A stretch of DNA of 64,000 bases from Galbula dea (GCA_013399015.1 VWZX01008436.1:434001-498000); one strand, 5' to 3'. Shown: positions 1 through 12,895, counted from the first letter of the stretch. Notes: generated from the letters alone by a model not told the origin. Translations and numbers: made by a program.

Positions 1-663
1 CCAGGGAAAAGGTTTGGATGTTAAATCTCCTGCAGGAGCTGGGTCCATCTGGGTCCTCTCATAGCCAGCATCCAAGAGCATCAATAAGCAGATGAAAGCT
101 GCAGCTGATCTTTGCACATCCAACAACACATGGTTGCACTTTTGGGGGCAACTGGAGACTCTGAGCTGGAAGATTCAAGAATAAACCAAGAAATCCTTGG
201 ACTTCTAAAACTGGAAAGTAACAAGCAGGTGATCACACCAATGATCATCTGGGCTGGTCCCTGGCAACACTCAAGACAAAAGACCTCACCCAGTGGTTCC
301 AGGGGCAAGATTGAGATACCAAGCCCAAAGGCCTTCTTGAGGAAGAAAGGATGACCTTGATTCAAAGAATTTATCTCATTGGCTAATAAATTCCTTCTAC
401 TCCAGGTTGAAAGTGTATGTTTTATGTCTAGCCCTGGCTGATCTAGTGAGCTATCTCCTTTACTTGAGATATCTGCTTGAGGGTGGAGTGGATGCACCCC
501 AGAGCTCTGAAGATGTTGGTGGCAAGATCCACACTGACCATAATGGCTGTGCCTGAGGTTAGCTGGAGCAGACATCCACCACATTTGGTCATGGGAAAGC
601 AATCCAGTAGAGGAACTTTATCTTCCAGCCCTGGGATCACTGGTGGCACAAAAATCATCTGCG
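1..663. other. Unannotated unique sequence
   Basis: No gene, RNA or repeat recognised. Overlapping frames on both strands (such as 81-602 minus) show no domain. Confidence 0.5.
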
Positions 664-1080
664 AGCTGGAAGCTCTCTGCTGTGGGGACAGGCTGAGAGA
701 GTTGGAGTTGTTCATCCTGGAGAAGAGAAGGCTCCAGGGAGAGCTTCTTGCAGTCTTCCAGTACTTCAAGAGCTTATAAGATGGGGAGGAAATTTTTAGC
801 AGGGCCTGTTGGGACAGGGCAAGGGCTGAGGGTTTGAAACTAGAAGAGGAGATTGAGACTAGAAAGAAGGGAGAATTTATTTACACTGAGGGTGGTGAGA
901 GCCTGGTCCAGGTTGCCCAGAGAGGTGGGAGGAGATGTCCCAGCCCTGGAACCATCCCAGATCAGGTTGGCTGGGGCTTTGAGCAGCCTGATGTAGTTGG
1001 GGATGTCCCTGCTGCCTGCAGAGAGTTGGACTTGTTGACCTTGCAAGGTCCCTTCCCACCCAAACCATTCTATGCTATCA
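664..1080 (+). mobile_element. CR1 LINE 3' fragment
   Basis: Contains the CR1 landmarks in order: GACAGGCTGAGAGAGTTGG, GGAGAAGAGAAGGCTC, GGTTTGAAACTAGAAGAGG, CAGGTTGCCCAGAGAG and CTTCCCACCCAAACCATTCTA. It is 5'-truncated and diverged. All open frames inside it are LINE remnants. Confidence 0.9.
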
Positions 1081-2282
1081 GAAGCAGAATCACATGTTCC
1101 CTTCAAAGTGAGGTGCATTTAAAAAGCACCTCCAGTCCTTGCTCCCCTGGGTTCCCAGCAGGGGACAGACACCCTCCAGGACCTGACCCAAAGCCCACTC
1201 ATTGCCATGGAAAGACACTCCGTTGCCAGAGAATTTAGAGCTAACACTGTTAAAAAGCATTTCAGGAGGTGGCAAGGAGGAGAAGTGATCTTCTGGTTGT
1301 GTTTCAGGTGGGCATCAGGCACCTCCCTGCTCTTGATGCACTGAAGAGCCTGGGGTAGAGAGAACTCTCAGCCCATTTGGAGGTAGCCAGGAACCAAAGA
1401 GCTTAAAAAGAGAAGATGGAAGAGTGGAGACTGAGGCTGGAGACCAGGCTGCTCATGGAGCTCCACTGGGAGACTGGCTCCAGATGATGTCCATCACCTC
1501 TTCTTTTGCTTGCTGGGCTTTGAAGTTGCTCAGAGACCCAAGCAGGCTTTAGGAGGTGATGAATCAGCACTCAACTGAAAATCGAGGAGGCCAGATGCTC
1601 AGCTGGTGTGAACTGGCAGCTTCCTACTGGAGTGACTGGAAATGAGCTGAGCTGTATCAGCTGAGGGATTGGCTGTAGGGGTTTTGGGTGAATTAGCCTC
1701 TGTTTTCTCAAGGCATTAGCAGGCTGAAGCAGGTAGATGATGCCTGGTGTAGGGTGCCTGGCTGCAGAGAACACCTTTTGCCTTGATCTTAGGTTTTTAA
1801 TACACCCAGGCTTTGGCTTTGGAGGCTAACACACACACAAGGGGATCTAAAGGAATCATCCTTCATGATCAGAGTCATCCCATTATTGAAGTTGCTCCAG
1901 TGATTCTTCAACAATTACAATGCCTCATTTGCCCTCTGAGCAAAGATGATATTAACAGCCATGAGGTGCTCAGCCCTTTTTCACCTGCAAATGTTTTGGG
2001 GTAATCACTGCAGGTGCTTCTTTAGAAAATGAAGCAACTGCTTTTAAATATTTCAATTATTTTTATTAGATTCCACTCTTTTGCAAACCTCATTGGCTTC
2101 TAGCCAGGCCTCAGCCCTTTCCCCTGTCTTCTAGTGGCTTAATATTGAGAAGGATTGGCCTTCCCCTTAGACTGGATGTGTTGGTACAAGTGAACTCCCT
2201 GCTGATATAAACAGATGTGCACACCCCAAAGTTCTTGCATCCTTGGCCCACAAGAACCCTGACAAAAGACACAGACTCCAGG
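1081..2282. other. Unannotated unique sequence
   Basis: Nothing recognised; frames are short and without domain. An AT-rich stretch lies at 2036-2080. Confidence 0.5.
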
Positions 2283-2715
2283 AGAGGTTTGGGGCTGTGG
2301 AGAAGGGCCTGGGAGTGCTGGGGGACAGCAAGCTCACCATGAGCCAGCAATGGGCTCCTGTGGCCAAGCAGGTCAATGGTCTCCTGGGAAGCATGAAGAA
2401 CAGTGTGAGCAGGTCAAGGGATGTTCTCCTTCCCCTCTGACTCTTCCCTACTCAGGCCACATCTGGATCCTGGGTCCAGTCCTGGGCTCCCCAATTGAAG
2501 AGAGACAAGGAAGAGTTGGAGAGAGTCCAGGGGAGGCTAGGAAGATGCTGAGGGCACTGGAGCATCTGTGGGAGGAGGAAAGGCTGAGAGCCCTGGGGCT
2601 GCTTAGCCTGGAGAAGAGCAGCCCCAGAGGGGAGCTGCTCAATGCTGAGCAAGAGCTGAAGGCTGGGGGCAAGAGGCTGGAGCTAGCCTCTGCTCAGTGG
2701 TGGCCAGGGACAGGC
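2283..2715 (+). mobile_element. CR1 LINE 3' fragment (upstream portion of the 3' region)
   Basis: Shows the CR1 segment lying before the usual tail: GCAAGCTCACCATGAGCCAGC, CTGTGGCCAAGCAGG, GGCCACATCTGG, GTCCAGTCCTGGGCTCCCC, GAGAGAGTCCAGG, GGAAAGGCTGAGAG and GCTCAGTGGTGGCCAGGGACAG. The terminal 3' part is missing. The 356-codon frame beginning at 2350 runs through this element and is not a gene. Confidence 0.9.
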
Positions 2716-4235
2716 AGTCAAGAAAACCCTAAACCTAGAGGTCTTACTGCCTCTGATGGTTGTCTTCTCCTGGTTAGTAGCTGGAGATTAGATGAGATGG
2801 TCTTAGGGCTGGTTTTATGCCTGGTCTATCTAAACCACAGCTCACAAGGCTGCAGGAGATTATCATGCTTCCATGTTTCTAAGGCAGACCAAGTGCCTTG
2901 CTGTGCTGTCTGCAAGCAGGTCCTGTTCCCTGGCTGTCACCCAACCCTCTCCAAGTGTCACCAGCAGGATGAGATATGGTGTAAGGAAACCTTCCTGCCT
3001 CCCTTTAGGGCTCCAGTAGCCTGGGGTTGGCTTGCCAGACTGTCTCCAGCCCTGGTGTTGGGGCTCATTGCCTGGCCCATCTGGTCCATCCCAAGTGAGG
3101 TGAGACAGCCATCGCCTCCTCTTCTTCTACCAACACTTTCCTCCTTCACCCAGCTGCTAATTGCAGTTCACAGGGAGATGCTTGCCAACACCTTTCACCA
3201 CCTTTACCTCCTTGCTGGCAAATTGAAGGACTTTATTGGCCCAGGAACAGACATTAAGACTTCAAAAGAAATCCTGTTTGTCTTTGGAGGAGGGGGAGTG
3301 GGGGGACACCCTTGTCTGGGGCTCAGAAAGTGGATGCAGATCCTGCTCAGGTCCACCAGGACATGGAGGGATTTACATCACAAGGATTGCTGCCCTCTTG
3401 GTGGTTTTAGTGGCCAATGAGCTTCCAAAGTTAATGGTGGGAAGGAAGGGGTGGCTTCTGTGGTTTAAAATCACAACCAGTGGCCTGCTGACAGCCCACA
3501 ATTTGGCTGCATCTGTCCAGGTAGATAGAGCCAGAGGTGCAAGATGTGTTTGCTCCAGCCTCAGGTTTCTCAGGTGATGGTGTTTGTGTTGGGCAGGTGG
3601 AGGGTGGTGCATGCAACTGCTGCTTTTGGTTCATTGGCTTCTCAAATTGTTCAGAGAACCAAAACATGTCAAAACCATTTTACTTTGAGAGGAAAGGAAT
3701 GCTGCAGCTGACTCCAAAAGGATCTAGTTAGTGCTGTCTCTAAGCTCTCCCTCAATGATTTTAATGGCTTAGTATTTATTAAAGGCAAGAAAGAGTGAAA
3801 GAAAACATGAGGAGTTGACTTTTGGGGATGCTCTCTTGGTTCTCCAGAACCTTCTTGATTAAATCAGCACTAGTTCTCCTACAAAACCTTCTTGGGTGAA
3901 TTCCAACTGTGTTGCCTCACCAGTCTCTTCCCTTCACAGGTGGTAGAGTGGAGCCACCAGAGAAGTGGAAGCTTGAATGGTCACCATGTTGAAGCCCTGA
4001 GCCACTCCTTAGCACTGCAGTGGCTGCATCCTCATAGCTGCTGGGTGAAGAAGGGTGGATTATCTCCACTGCTCAAAGGGGACCATGGGGAACACACAGG
4101 ATTCACACATGTTATCTGTCCTCCAGCTGGGAGCTGAGACCTCCTGTGAAGTCCAGGCTGAGCAAGGCTCTTAAATTAGCTTTACTTGTCCATCTGTCAG
4201 CCTGTGTGCCTTTGGCTGGGGATTTGTTTCCCTGA
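2716..4235. other. Unannotated unique sequence
   Basis: No gene or repeat recognised. Contains a short G-rich run (3288-3307). Confidence 0.5.
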
Positions 4236-4679
4236 AATCACAGAATCAGAATTGTTTTGGTTGGAAAAGACCTTCAAGATCATCCAGTCCATCAACCAGC
4301 ACTACCAGGTCACCACTAACCCATGGCCCTCAGCACCACATCTCCAGGGCTTTTCAACCCCTCCAGGGGTGGTGAATCCACCACTGCCCTGGGCCAATGT
4401 CTAACCACCCTTTCCAAGAAGAGACTTTTCCTAACACCCAATCTAAACCTTTCCTGCTGCAGCTTGAGGCCATTACCTCTTGTTCTATCACTAGTTACCT
4501 GGGAGAAGAGACCAAGTCCCACCTTTCAGGTAGCTGGAGAGAGAGATAAGGTCTCCCCTAAGCCTCCTCTTCTCTAGACTAAACATTCCTGGTTCCTTAA
4601 ACCTCTCCTCATAAGACTTATTCTCCAAACCCTTCACCAGTTTCATTGCCCTTCTCTGGACATGCTCCAGCACCTCCAT
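4236..4679 (-). mobile_element. CR1 LINE 3' fragment
   Basis: The 3' end is at the left: CACAGAATCAGAATTG, TTGGTTGGAAAAGACCTTC and GATCATCCAGTCC. It continues through the CACTGCCCTGGGCC and CTTGAGGCCATTACCTCTTG blocks to CATTGCCCTTCTCTGGACA. Reverse-oriented, 5'-truncated copy. Confidence 0.92.
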
Positions 4680-4810
4680 GTTTTTCCTCCTGAGAGATCA
4701 TGGAACAGCTTCTGGGCAGGTGGGTGACAGCAGCATGGTTCCTAGCTTGACATCACAAATCCTCTCTGGCTGTTTTATCTGCCAGCTTGCATGATGGAAT
4801 GCCTACCACA

Positions 4811-4890
4811 TCATAGAATCATTATGGTTGGAAAAGACCTCTGAGATCATTGGATCTACACCCAGAGCCACCACTGCTGTAGGACACTTC
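4811..4890 (-). mobile_element. CR1 LINE 3' tip
   Basis: ATCATAGAATCATTATGGTT, then GGAAAAGACCTCTGAGATCA. Only the extreme 3' end is retained. It lies about 80 bases from a CR1 copy of opposite orientation. Confidence 0.8.
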
Positions 4891-4969
4891 TAGTCCTTGT
4901 GTTCAAGCTATGATTCACACAAGTGGCTGACCAAAGCCTCAAGCCCTTTCTCAGCAGCAATCACAGCAG

Positions 4970-5158
4970 CAGGAAAGATTTCTCCACAGAAAGAGTTGTG
5001 AGGCATTGGCCCAGGCTTGAGGAGTCACCATCCCTGGAGGGGCTGAAAACATCTAGATGTGGTCCTTTGGGCCATGGGTTAGTGGCATGGTGCTGAGACG
5101 TTGCTGGTTGGACTTGCTGATCTTAGAGGTCTCCTCCAACCTTCCTGATTCTGTGATC
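4970..5158 (+). mobile_element. CR1 LINE 3' fragment
   Basis: GGCATTGGCCCAGGCTTGAG, GTCACCATCCCTGGAGGGGC, GGTTAGTGGCATGGTGCTGA and CTCCAACCTTCCTGATTCTG are typical of the CR1 3' end. Confidence 0.88.
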
Positions 5159-5977
5159 CTTGCTGAAGAGGGGAGAGTATTCATGGCTGGTCAGATGCAT
5201 GAACTGCAGCTTGCTTCTTCTGGTTGGGCTAATAAAGCACCTAGAAATGTACTTTTCTACCTCACTTGACAGGCACAACTTCTGCAATTCACAGTCCAGA
5301 CTTCATTGAATCCTTTTTTTTTGTTGTTAATAATTATCTTTTCTTCCTTCCTAAGATAAAAATGCCCATCCAGAACTTCCCTTTCCATCTAAGCAGTCTC
5401 TCCATGGGCCCATCATTTTTGCTTGGAAATGCAGAGGACATGTCCATACAGCTCTAGAGCACTATACCCCTCCCTACACCCTCTCCACCTCCACTTCCCC
5501 CCTCCCCCCTCCCTCTTCTCCCCAAACTATGACTCATCTGAAGGCAGGAGGTTAATTTAGGTTAATTATCTTCCTGGTTAGCAGTGCATACATGTCCTGA
5601 GCAGCAATAAAGGTTTGACACCCCTCCTGCTGCTGCAAATCAATTTTCTTCCTCATTTACTGTAAATGGAAAGGAGCCAGGTCCTCTGGCATCAAAGTAA
5701 ACATTTCCCTGCATGAAACTCAACTTGTGAACCTGGTAATTTCAGATTTGCTTAGAACATGTGCATTTGCCAAGAAAATAATAATAATAATAATAAAAAA
5801 AGAATAATACAAAAAGGAAAGCAGCTGTTTGATGTCTCCAAACACTGCAGATCAAACATCAGCTCTCCTGCTGCTTTCATGATGGAAGGATCCAGTTGCA
5901 TGATCTGGATATCATTCCACCATGCCTGGTGCTTACATCTAAGCTAACCCCTAATTCCCCTACTTAACAGCTAATGC
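5159..5977. other. Unique sequence with pyrimidine tract and (ATA)n
   Basis: Holds a C/T-rich tract (about 5462-5523) and an (ATA)n run (5776-5805). The segment 5640-5755 has no repeat match and contains CATCAAAGT, a Tcf/Lef-like core. No gene seen. Confidence 0.5.
5776..5805 (+). repeat. (ATA)n microsatellite
   Basis: Seven consecutive AAT/ATA triplets followed by an A run. Confidence 0.9.
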
Positions 5978-6150
5978 ATATTATTATTATTAATTATTAG
6001 TCTTATTTGCTCTTGGAGGGAGAGGCTCCATCCATGATCCAAGTCCCATGGTGTTAGGTGCTCTACAGACCTGCACAAGAGGATGGTCCTTGCCCTGAAG
6101 AGCTCTCAGTGCTCTCAGTCTGAGCAGACACCAAAGACAACCAAGGAAGT
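5978..6150 (-). mobile_element. Ancient amniote retroposon fragment, (AAT)n tail
   Basis: On minus, the CACCTAACACCATGGGACTT core, then GATCATGGATGGAGC, ends in an (AAT)n tail (plus ATTATTATTATT at 5980). It shares this layout with the copy at 60668-60745. I recall this core as a widespread old amniote interspersed repeat but cannot name the family. Confidence 0.5.
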
Positions 6151-6350
6151 GTTGTTGCCCCCAGGGATGAGGAGCATGAAAGGGCATGTAAACACCCCAG
6201 AGCAAGTTTACAGCAGAGGCAAGAAGAAGACTCTTGTGGTTAGAGTCCTAATCTAGCCATCTGCCACTCCTGAAGGTGGATGATCTTGAGAAGGTGCAAG
6301 TGAGTTCCCCTCATGTTAGCCCCTTGAAAATGAGACTTTCCACCTAAGCT

Positions 6351-6562
6351 GGTTGAGGTTGGATAGTAGGAACAATTTCTTCCCTGGAAGAGTTGTCAGG
6401 CACTGGCCCAGGCTGCCCAGGGCAGTGGTGGAGTCACCATCCCTGGAGGGCTTCAAAAACCCATGTGGAGATGGCACTTTGCAACATGGTTTGGTGGCAT
6501 GGTGGTGTTGGGTTGATGGTTGGAGCTGATGATCTTTGAGATCTTCTCCAACCTAAATGTTG
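6351..6562 (+). mobile_element. CR1 LINE 3' fragment
   Basis: GGTTGGATAGTAGGAACAAT, CACTGGCCCAGGCTGCCCAG, GGCAGTGGTGGAGTCACCAT, GGTTTGGTGGCATGGTGG and TCTTCTCCAACCTAAATG. Confidence 0.9.
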
Positions 6563-9372
6563 TTCAGGCTGCCTCCAGAGTCAATGGAGAAAGGTCAGCA
6601 CCTCTGGAAGCTGATTCACTGCACCTTCTGCAGGTGAGACCCCTTTCCCACTGACCACAGAGTGTGGGGCTAGATTGCTTTGTCCAGAAGAAGATTTTGG
6701 AGCCCTTTGAGATGCCTTGAAGCATCTACAACAACCAGAAACGTTGGCAGCCATGGCACATGTATCAGAGACCACACACTGGGGAACTGGGGGAATGGAC
6801 CCAAAGACATCTCAAGGGAGCTGAGACCTGGATGACCAGAGAAGATGAAACATTTCAGTAGAGGAGGTGAATCCCAAACCCTGTTTCCAATCAGGAAAGA
6901 GAAGGAGCAGGTTTCTCACAGTTCTCTCCAGCAGGATTGTCTGTGCCTCCAGAAACATTTAGAGCTCCAAGAAGAAGACAGTACCATGCCCCTAAACTAG
7001 CTCTGGGTTATTCAGGTCAGGATCTACAATGTCTTTGGTGTGTTTCCATCTGGGTTTTCTTGCTGTCAGGTCAATTCTGCCCACACTGTCACTTGTTATG
7101 TTGGGGTTGCAAAGAGCAAATGCAGAGGTGTTCATTTGACTTCTCACCTTAATGGAACCCTGCAGGAAGAGCTGGGAGAGTAACAAGACTACTTGGAAAA
7201 GAGCAGCATCTCAGCCTGGTCCTCAGCCACACATGAACTCACACCCACTCCTGAACAGTGTGAGCTCATTTCACTGCCTTCCTGAGCTTCTCCTTGACTT
7301 TCCTTACAGAAGAAGAACAAAAAGATGGACAAGTTGGGTTGAGAAACCTCCTTACCCTGACTGATGTTGCCAAGATGACTGTCCCTCTCTTTAAGCAGAG
7401 TTTCTCCTGCTGGTAGTGATTCCCAACACTTTATACAAGCAGAACTGGACCTTCTGTGTCCTACCTGTGTTGGTTTGTAAGATGCCAGAGTGCAGTGGTT
7501 TGCTCTGCCATCTGGGCAACCACAGAAATCCTGCCTCAGAAGAACATGAGCCACAGAAAACTACAATGCCACAACCTCCACACTCAAAGCAGACCCTTGG
7601 AGCTGGACAAGCAACTTTCTCACTGAAGCAGTAGTAGGTTTGTTGGGTTTTTATTCCTCATGGTGGGACCCTTCCTTCCAGCCCTTAAGCAAGATCCTAC
7701 AGCACTTTATTTGCTAGTCACCCCACTGGAGGAATCTCTGCACCTAGCCAAAGCTTTCCTTTCACTCAGGTTTCACTCAAGCATCTCCTCTCCTCTGGTG
7801 GACACAGGGTGACATTGTTTTCAGTTCCATTCTTGGTTTCACCACCTGATGCTCACCTCTGTAAACCTTCTGAACCCCCCCAAAAAGGGAAACACTGTGT
7901 TGGTAGTGGAACACAGCTCAAGAAGCAGATGATGGTCAGAACTTCCATCACTGGCTAAGAGGTCCATGAAGCACAGGTGACTGGAAGCTGAAAGGGAGCA
8001 GCTTGACTGGTTTAAAGGAAGCCATCATCATCATCATGGGACTCAGGGAGCTGAGTTCTGCTCAAAGACAAGACTACAAGAAGACACAGAGTTTGAATTG
8101 ATCTCCTGCTTGACCAACTGCTACTGTACAATGGATCCCAGACTTTCTCTGTCCTCTTTCTACAATGCTTTGGTTAGGATTTATCTGCCCAAGCATAACC
8201 CCAGCAAATATCTGAGCTAAACTGCTCTCTAATGGTGCTTCTTGCTCCCTGCTGTCCCTGGGAGGATTCTTGTGGGAGCAGCTCACATCTGAAGTGAGCT
8301 GAGCTGAATCTCATCCCTGTTGCCTGCATTCTGCTGGCTTGTGCTAGCTTGAAGATCAGACTTGTTGAGAATAATTACATGATTCCCAAGCACCTGGAAT
8401 CCACAGATCATCCCAGTCCTAGAAAATAAACCATATTCCTTAACTGGAGCAGTCAAGAGTGTTTGGTAGGAGCAGAGCATTCTCCCTTGGCTCATGTCAC
8501 CTGAGAGAGACCTGGTGGTGCCAATGTCCCTTCTTCAGGTGCAGCAGCTCTGCAGATGCAGCCAAGCAACAACCTTTGGGTTTGTTCTTTATGGTTTGGT
8601 CTTTTTCTTTGGTTTTGGTTTTGTTGTGTTGGGTTTTTTTGGCTGAGAAGGCAAGTTTTGCTTCAGGATTACTTATGCAAACATCTTGCTCTCTGCATGG
8701 CTATAAACACTAATTTGGAGACCCACACCAAGCCAAGGAGTTGTTTATGAGATGTTTATGAGGTGGAGGCCAAATAGGTGTTTATGAAGGCAGTGATGGT
8801 GCCAAAGTCAAACAGCACCTCTAAGCCATGACTGGCACAGGACCATCTCTCCAGGCTCAGCTACAGGAGGAGAGCTTATTGAATTCACTGGGGCTTCTGA
8901 GGAAGCACCCTGTAAATTAACCCAGCAGTGGAATGGACAGGGAAGAAATGAACCCTCCTCAGGTTCTGGCAGCTGGGAGCAAGAAACCCTTTGCAAAGAA
9001 GGCAGGAAAGCTGGTGTGAGAAGAAGAGAGTGGTAGTGAACCCCACAGAGACACAGTGTCCATGCTGTCCCTTCCTCACTGCTCTGCTCAGCTTCTCCAC
9101 TGTCCTGGCAGTTGGGACTCATGTAGGAGCTGCAGTGTTGTTTCAGATCTTCTCCCCACTGAGACCTGAGGTCTTAACCTTCTTGAGATTTGAGGTCTCC
9201 TGTGCTTCCATCATTTATTTTAAAGTATGAGAGGATTTGGGGCTGTTTACCTCCACAGGCATTATATTCTTGATTGCCCTGTGGAGATCCTACAGAGGTC
9301 TTGGACACCCAAGTGACATGACTGAGATCCACCAGAGGCTTTATAGGAGACATATCTTTTGTCAAGAGTTGC
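6563..9372. other. Unannotated unique sequence
   Basis: About 2.8 kb without recognised gene or repeat. The segment 8580-8650 is T/G-rich. Frames such as 7189-7554 minus have no domain and lie in no splice context I can recognise. Confidence 0.5.
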
Positions 9373-9673
9373 CTGTTCCAGGCCTTGACAGCCCTTTCAG
9401 GGGAGAAATTGTTCCTCATGGCCAACCTAAACTTCTCCTGGTGCAACATAAGGACATTTCCTCTTGTCCTGTCACTTGTTCCTTGGGAGAGGAGCCCAAA
9501 CCCTACCTGGCTCCAGCCTCCTCTCAGGGAGTTGCGGAGAGTGAGAAGGTCTCCCCTGAGCCTCCTCTTCTCCAGCCTAACCAAGCCCAGTTCCCTCAGC
9601 TGCTCCTCACAACCCTTGTGCTCCAGACCCTTCCCCAACTTCATTGCCCTTCTCTGGACACACTCCAGCACCT
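9373..9673 (-). mobile_element. CR1 LINE 3' fragment
   Basis: AAATTGTTCCTCATGGCCAA, AAGGACATTTCCTCTTGTCC, GAGCCTCCTCTTCTCCAGCC, CTTCATTGCCCTTCTCTGG and CACTCCAGCACCT. The terminal 3' end on the left is lost. Confidence 0.9.
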
Positions 9674-9998
9674 AAAAAGTCCAGTCCCTGAAGAGTAAAC
9701 ATCAGTTTAGTTTCCTCTCTAAGTTTTCTTGTCAGTGTTGGGGTCCAAACTGGGACAGGAAGCTTCTGGGAAGGATCTGATAGAGGAATATGTACAAACT
9801 TCCCAAAATGAGGAATGGTAGAACCTGGCACAGGAGCTGGAGGTGGTGAGTGGAAGGAGATGGATGGGGATGATGAAGAAATGTCATTTCACAGCCTGAA
9901 GGGATGCTCTTTCTACATGCAGGAGGAGGCTGCAGGAGACTTGGACAGAGATCCTGCTGCAAACAGGAGTATCAGCTGCTCCAGAGGTGACATCCTGA

Positions 9999-10185
9999 CA
10001 TCCACTGGAACAGGTTGCCCAGAGAGGCTGTGGAAGCCTCATCCATCCCTGGAAGCATTTAAGGCCAGGCTGGATGGGGCTGTGGGCAACCTGATCTAGT
10101 GGGAGGTGTCCCTGGCAGGCAGGGGGGCTGGAACTAGATAATCTTTAAGGTTCCTTCCAACTCTGACAGTTCTATGATTCTGTGA
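9999..10185 (+). mobile_element. CR1 LINE 3' fragment
   Basis: CACTGGAACAGGTTGCCCAG, GGCCAGGCTGGATGGGGCTG, GATCTAGTGGGAGGTGTCCC and TTCTATGATTCTGTGA. Confidence 0.92.
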
Positions 10186-12312
10186 CCAGCACCAAGCCTG
10201 TGCAGCATGAGACAACAGGGTCACCATCCTACTGAAGCAAAATATCTCACCAAACAGCCATCTGTGGAGCAAAGCACAGATCCTGGGCAAGCCAGACCAT
10301 TTAGTTCTGGGAGGAAGGCAGAGATTCTGATAAGAAGAGCTGATAAAAAGAAGTGTTTTGGTTAAGAATCATCAACTTAAGAACAAGTCCAGGAAAGAAG
10401 AGGCAGCAGCCACCTGCCCTCTGACAAGTCTGCAGCTGATGGGACTGCAAGAAGAAAGTTCCTTTCTAGGACCTGAAGGTGCAGATGTCAGCAGCATGGC
10501 ATCACCTCTGGCTATGGAGATGTTTGTTTACCCAGCAGCCAGCCACGTGGGAAGGTGTTTTGTCTGCAGCTACTGAAACCATGTGGCCTTGTTTAGAAGA
10601 AGAAGGTAACCAAGATAAACACAGCTGGTGTTGAAGCACAGGAACACAGGGCTGGGGCTGAGGAGGGGGGAAATGAAAAAGGCAAAGATGAGGAGCCAGC
10701 ATCTTCTCAACCTCTGGTTAGAGGCTGTTGGAGTTGTAATTCACCTCAAAGACACAAGAGCAAAACCCTCATCCTTCCCTCCCCCCACACTAAGATCTGA
10801 AAGCTTAGCTGGTGTGGTGGACAGGGCAGGAAATCCCTGTGTCAGGTGGTGAGATGGAGCTTTTGTTGGGCTGCAGGTAGGGAGAAGGGAGCAGAAGACC
10901 TGTGTGAGGTTGGTGCCTCCTTCACTGCCCCCTGAGCTGCAGCTCTTCTGCAGTTAGAGGCTCCCTGTGCCCTTCAAGAAGCAGAGGTTGCCTCATTATT
11001 CACATAATCACCTGGAAATGCATTTCTCAGGCTGCTTCTTTGCTGTATCAAAGCCTTGTGTCTCTATCTCCCCCTTTTTGTCCTTCTCCTCTCCCCTCCT
11101 CCCCTTCTTGCCCCTGTGAAGTGACCAGGGATGGTTTGCAGTGTAGCCCTTGCCTGTGATTAACTTGCTGACCTAGCAATTATTCACATCTGGAGGGGGC
11201 TTTGTTCTACTTTGAAGTCTCTCAATGACTTCTCTTTCCCCTCACCTGTCTTCATCTTCCCCTCTGTTCCCCCCATCCCCCCCACNCCTCAGAAGTGCCA
11301 GTGGGTCCCAAATGAAATACAGGAGGGAGCAGAAATTCCTCCTTAATGGCTCCAGGTGAGCTTGGAGTGGGAAAGGGAAGGTTCAGACCTTGAAGATGAC
11401 CTTTCCAAAGTGCTTAAGTCAATAACAGTGTACAACCCATCCTAGCCTTTTCTTTCTAATTGGCAAGGTGGAGATGGACTGGAGGCTCTTTATTCTCCCC
11501 AAGCAGGGGAGATCTTTTCATCTGGACCCTCCTCAAAAGACAAGGAAAGGGGGGAAAAAAGGAGAGGGAGAGGGGAAAAGAGCAAAGCTTTGGGTGGTGG
11601 AAGAGAGAGGGTAGTTGGCTCACTGCAGAGTGAGGCTGGGGAGCTGCAACTCCTTCTGAGGTTCTTCTGTGGTGGGAGAAGTGCTGTTTGGGCAGCATCT
11701 CCTCTCACAAGTCTTCTGGAGGGCAGGAGAGGAGGAGGGGACAGGTTCTTACACCCAGCTACAGAGGCACATTCACCAGCAACCGCTTCAGAAGGAAAGA
11801 TCAAGGGTTGCAGGGCCTGCAGGAGTGGGAAGTCCCTTTGCTTGGAGGAGATTAACTTTGGAGATGAAGTAAAACACAAGGTGATAGTCTTTCAAAATTG
11901 CCTTCCAGCTGTGACAGGCAATGGTTAGATGAATGAGATAACAACTGCTCATTTATAGTCAGCAGATGGGTTGGGATGAGGTGGGGTGGGGACCTGGGAG
12001 GGGAACACTTCAGTTTATTTATTTATTTAATTTATTCAGTTAGTTAGTTAGTTAAATCTTCCCTCCCCCCCCCCCAACCTCTATTGCTATTATTTAATGC
12101 AGCAGAAGTGTTCCTGCTGTTCCTGTAAACCCCCATGGTCAGAATAAGTCCTTCCAAGGGTCTAGGTGGACTTTGCAAAGTCCTTTTGGATCCAAGACTC
12201 CTCTAGGAGGTCATGGAGCAAAATGGTCCCTGATCTCAAAGGAAGGAGAAGTGCTAGATAGGAAATGGATAGATAGGAAGGTGGCTAACATGATTTTTCT
12301 CCTCTCTGTAGA
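10186..12312. other. Unannotated sequence including a possible conserved block
   Basis: No gene recognised. Contains a unique TA-rich block with a Tcf/Lef-like ATCAAAG (10980-11200), pyrimidine-rich stretches (11080-11110, 11230-11290), one ambiguous base at 11286 and a purine-rich tract (11525-11600). Confidence 0.5.
12013..12056 (+). repeat. (TTTA)n / (GTTA)n microsatellite
   Basis: TTTATTTATTTATTTAATTT followed by four GTTA-type units, then a C-rich run at 12061-12076. Confidence 0.85.
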
Positions 12313-12461
12313 CAATCATAGAATCATCATGGTTGGCAAAGCCCTCTGAGATGGTGGAGTCCAACCATTCCACCCATCACTGCCATGCTCACCACTAAAC
12401 CATGGCCCCAGACACTATACCCACATGGTTTGGGAACTCTTTCAGGGTTGGTGACCATCAC
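12313..12461 (-). mobile_element. CR1 LINE 3' fragment
   Basis: AATCATAGAATCATCATGGT, then AAAGCCCTCTGAGATGGTGG, then CACCACTAAACCATGGCCCC. Confidence 0.88.
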
Positions 12462-12895
12462 TGGATAGATTATTCTGGGTTTTGGTTGTTTTTTTTTTTT
12501 TCCTGAGGTCTTTGGTTTTCATTTGAAACCAGTACACTGGTGTCTTGGGATGGCACAGCCTGCTCTGATGACCTGATTTCTTAGTTCAAGGAGGATTCAA
12601 GGTGCATTTCTAAGGCTTTTAGAGGGAGTCTAAGCTCTGCCAGTGGCCCTGGAGATGAACCAATCCTAAGACTTCCATCTTCCTTCTAACCAACACACAA
12701 ACCCCCTTTTTTTTCCCTTCAGCTTCCCAACCTTCCTTGAGCCAACCCCCCACCCAGAGCCTCCCTCCTGCCCAGCACACTCCTTCCACTGCCTTTGCTT
12801 CCTGTAATAGGTCTGGAAAGGTTGAAAGGTGCTGAACTCTTGTGTGGGGAATTCAGCTTTAAAGACCCTGAACTTTTAGATTCCCTGAGGGCCAC

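Noticed and set aside
2350..3420. 356-codon plus-strand frame, the longest in the window
   Set aside because: The first part translates a CR1 tail and the rest is unique sequence without domain or splice context. CR1 does not encode protein in this 3' region.
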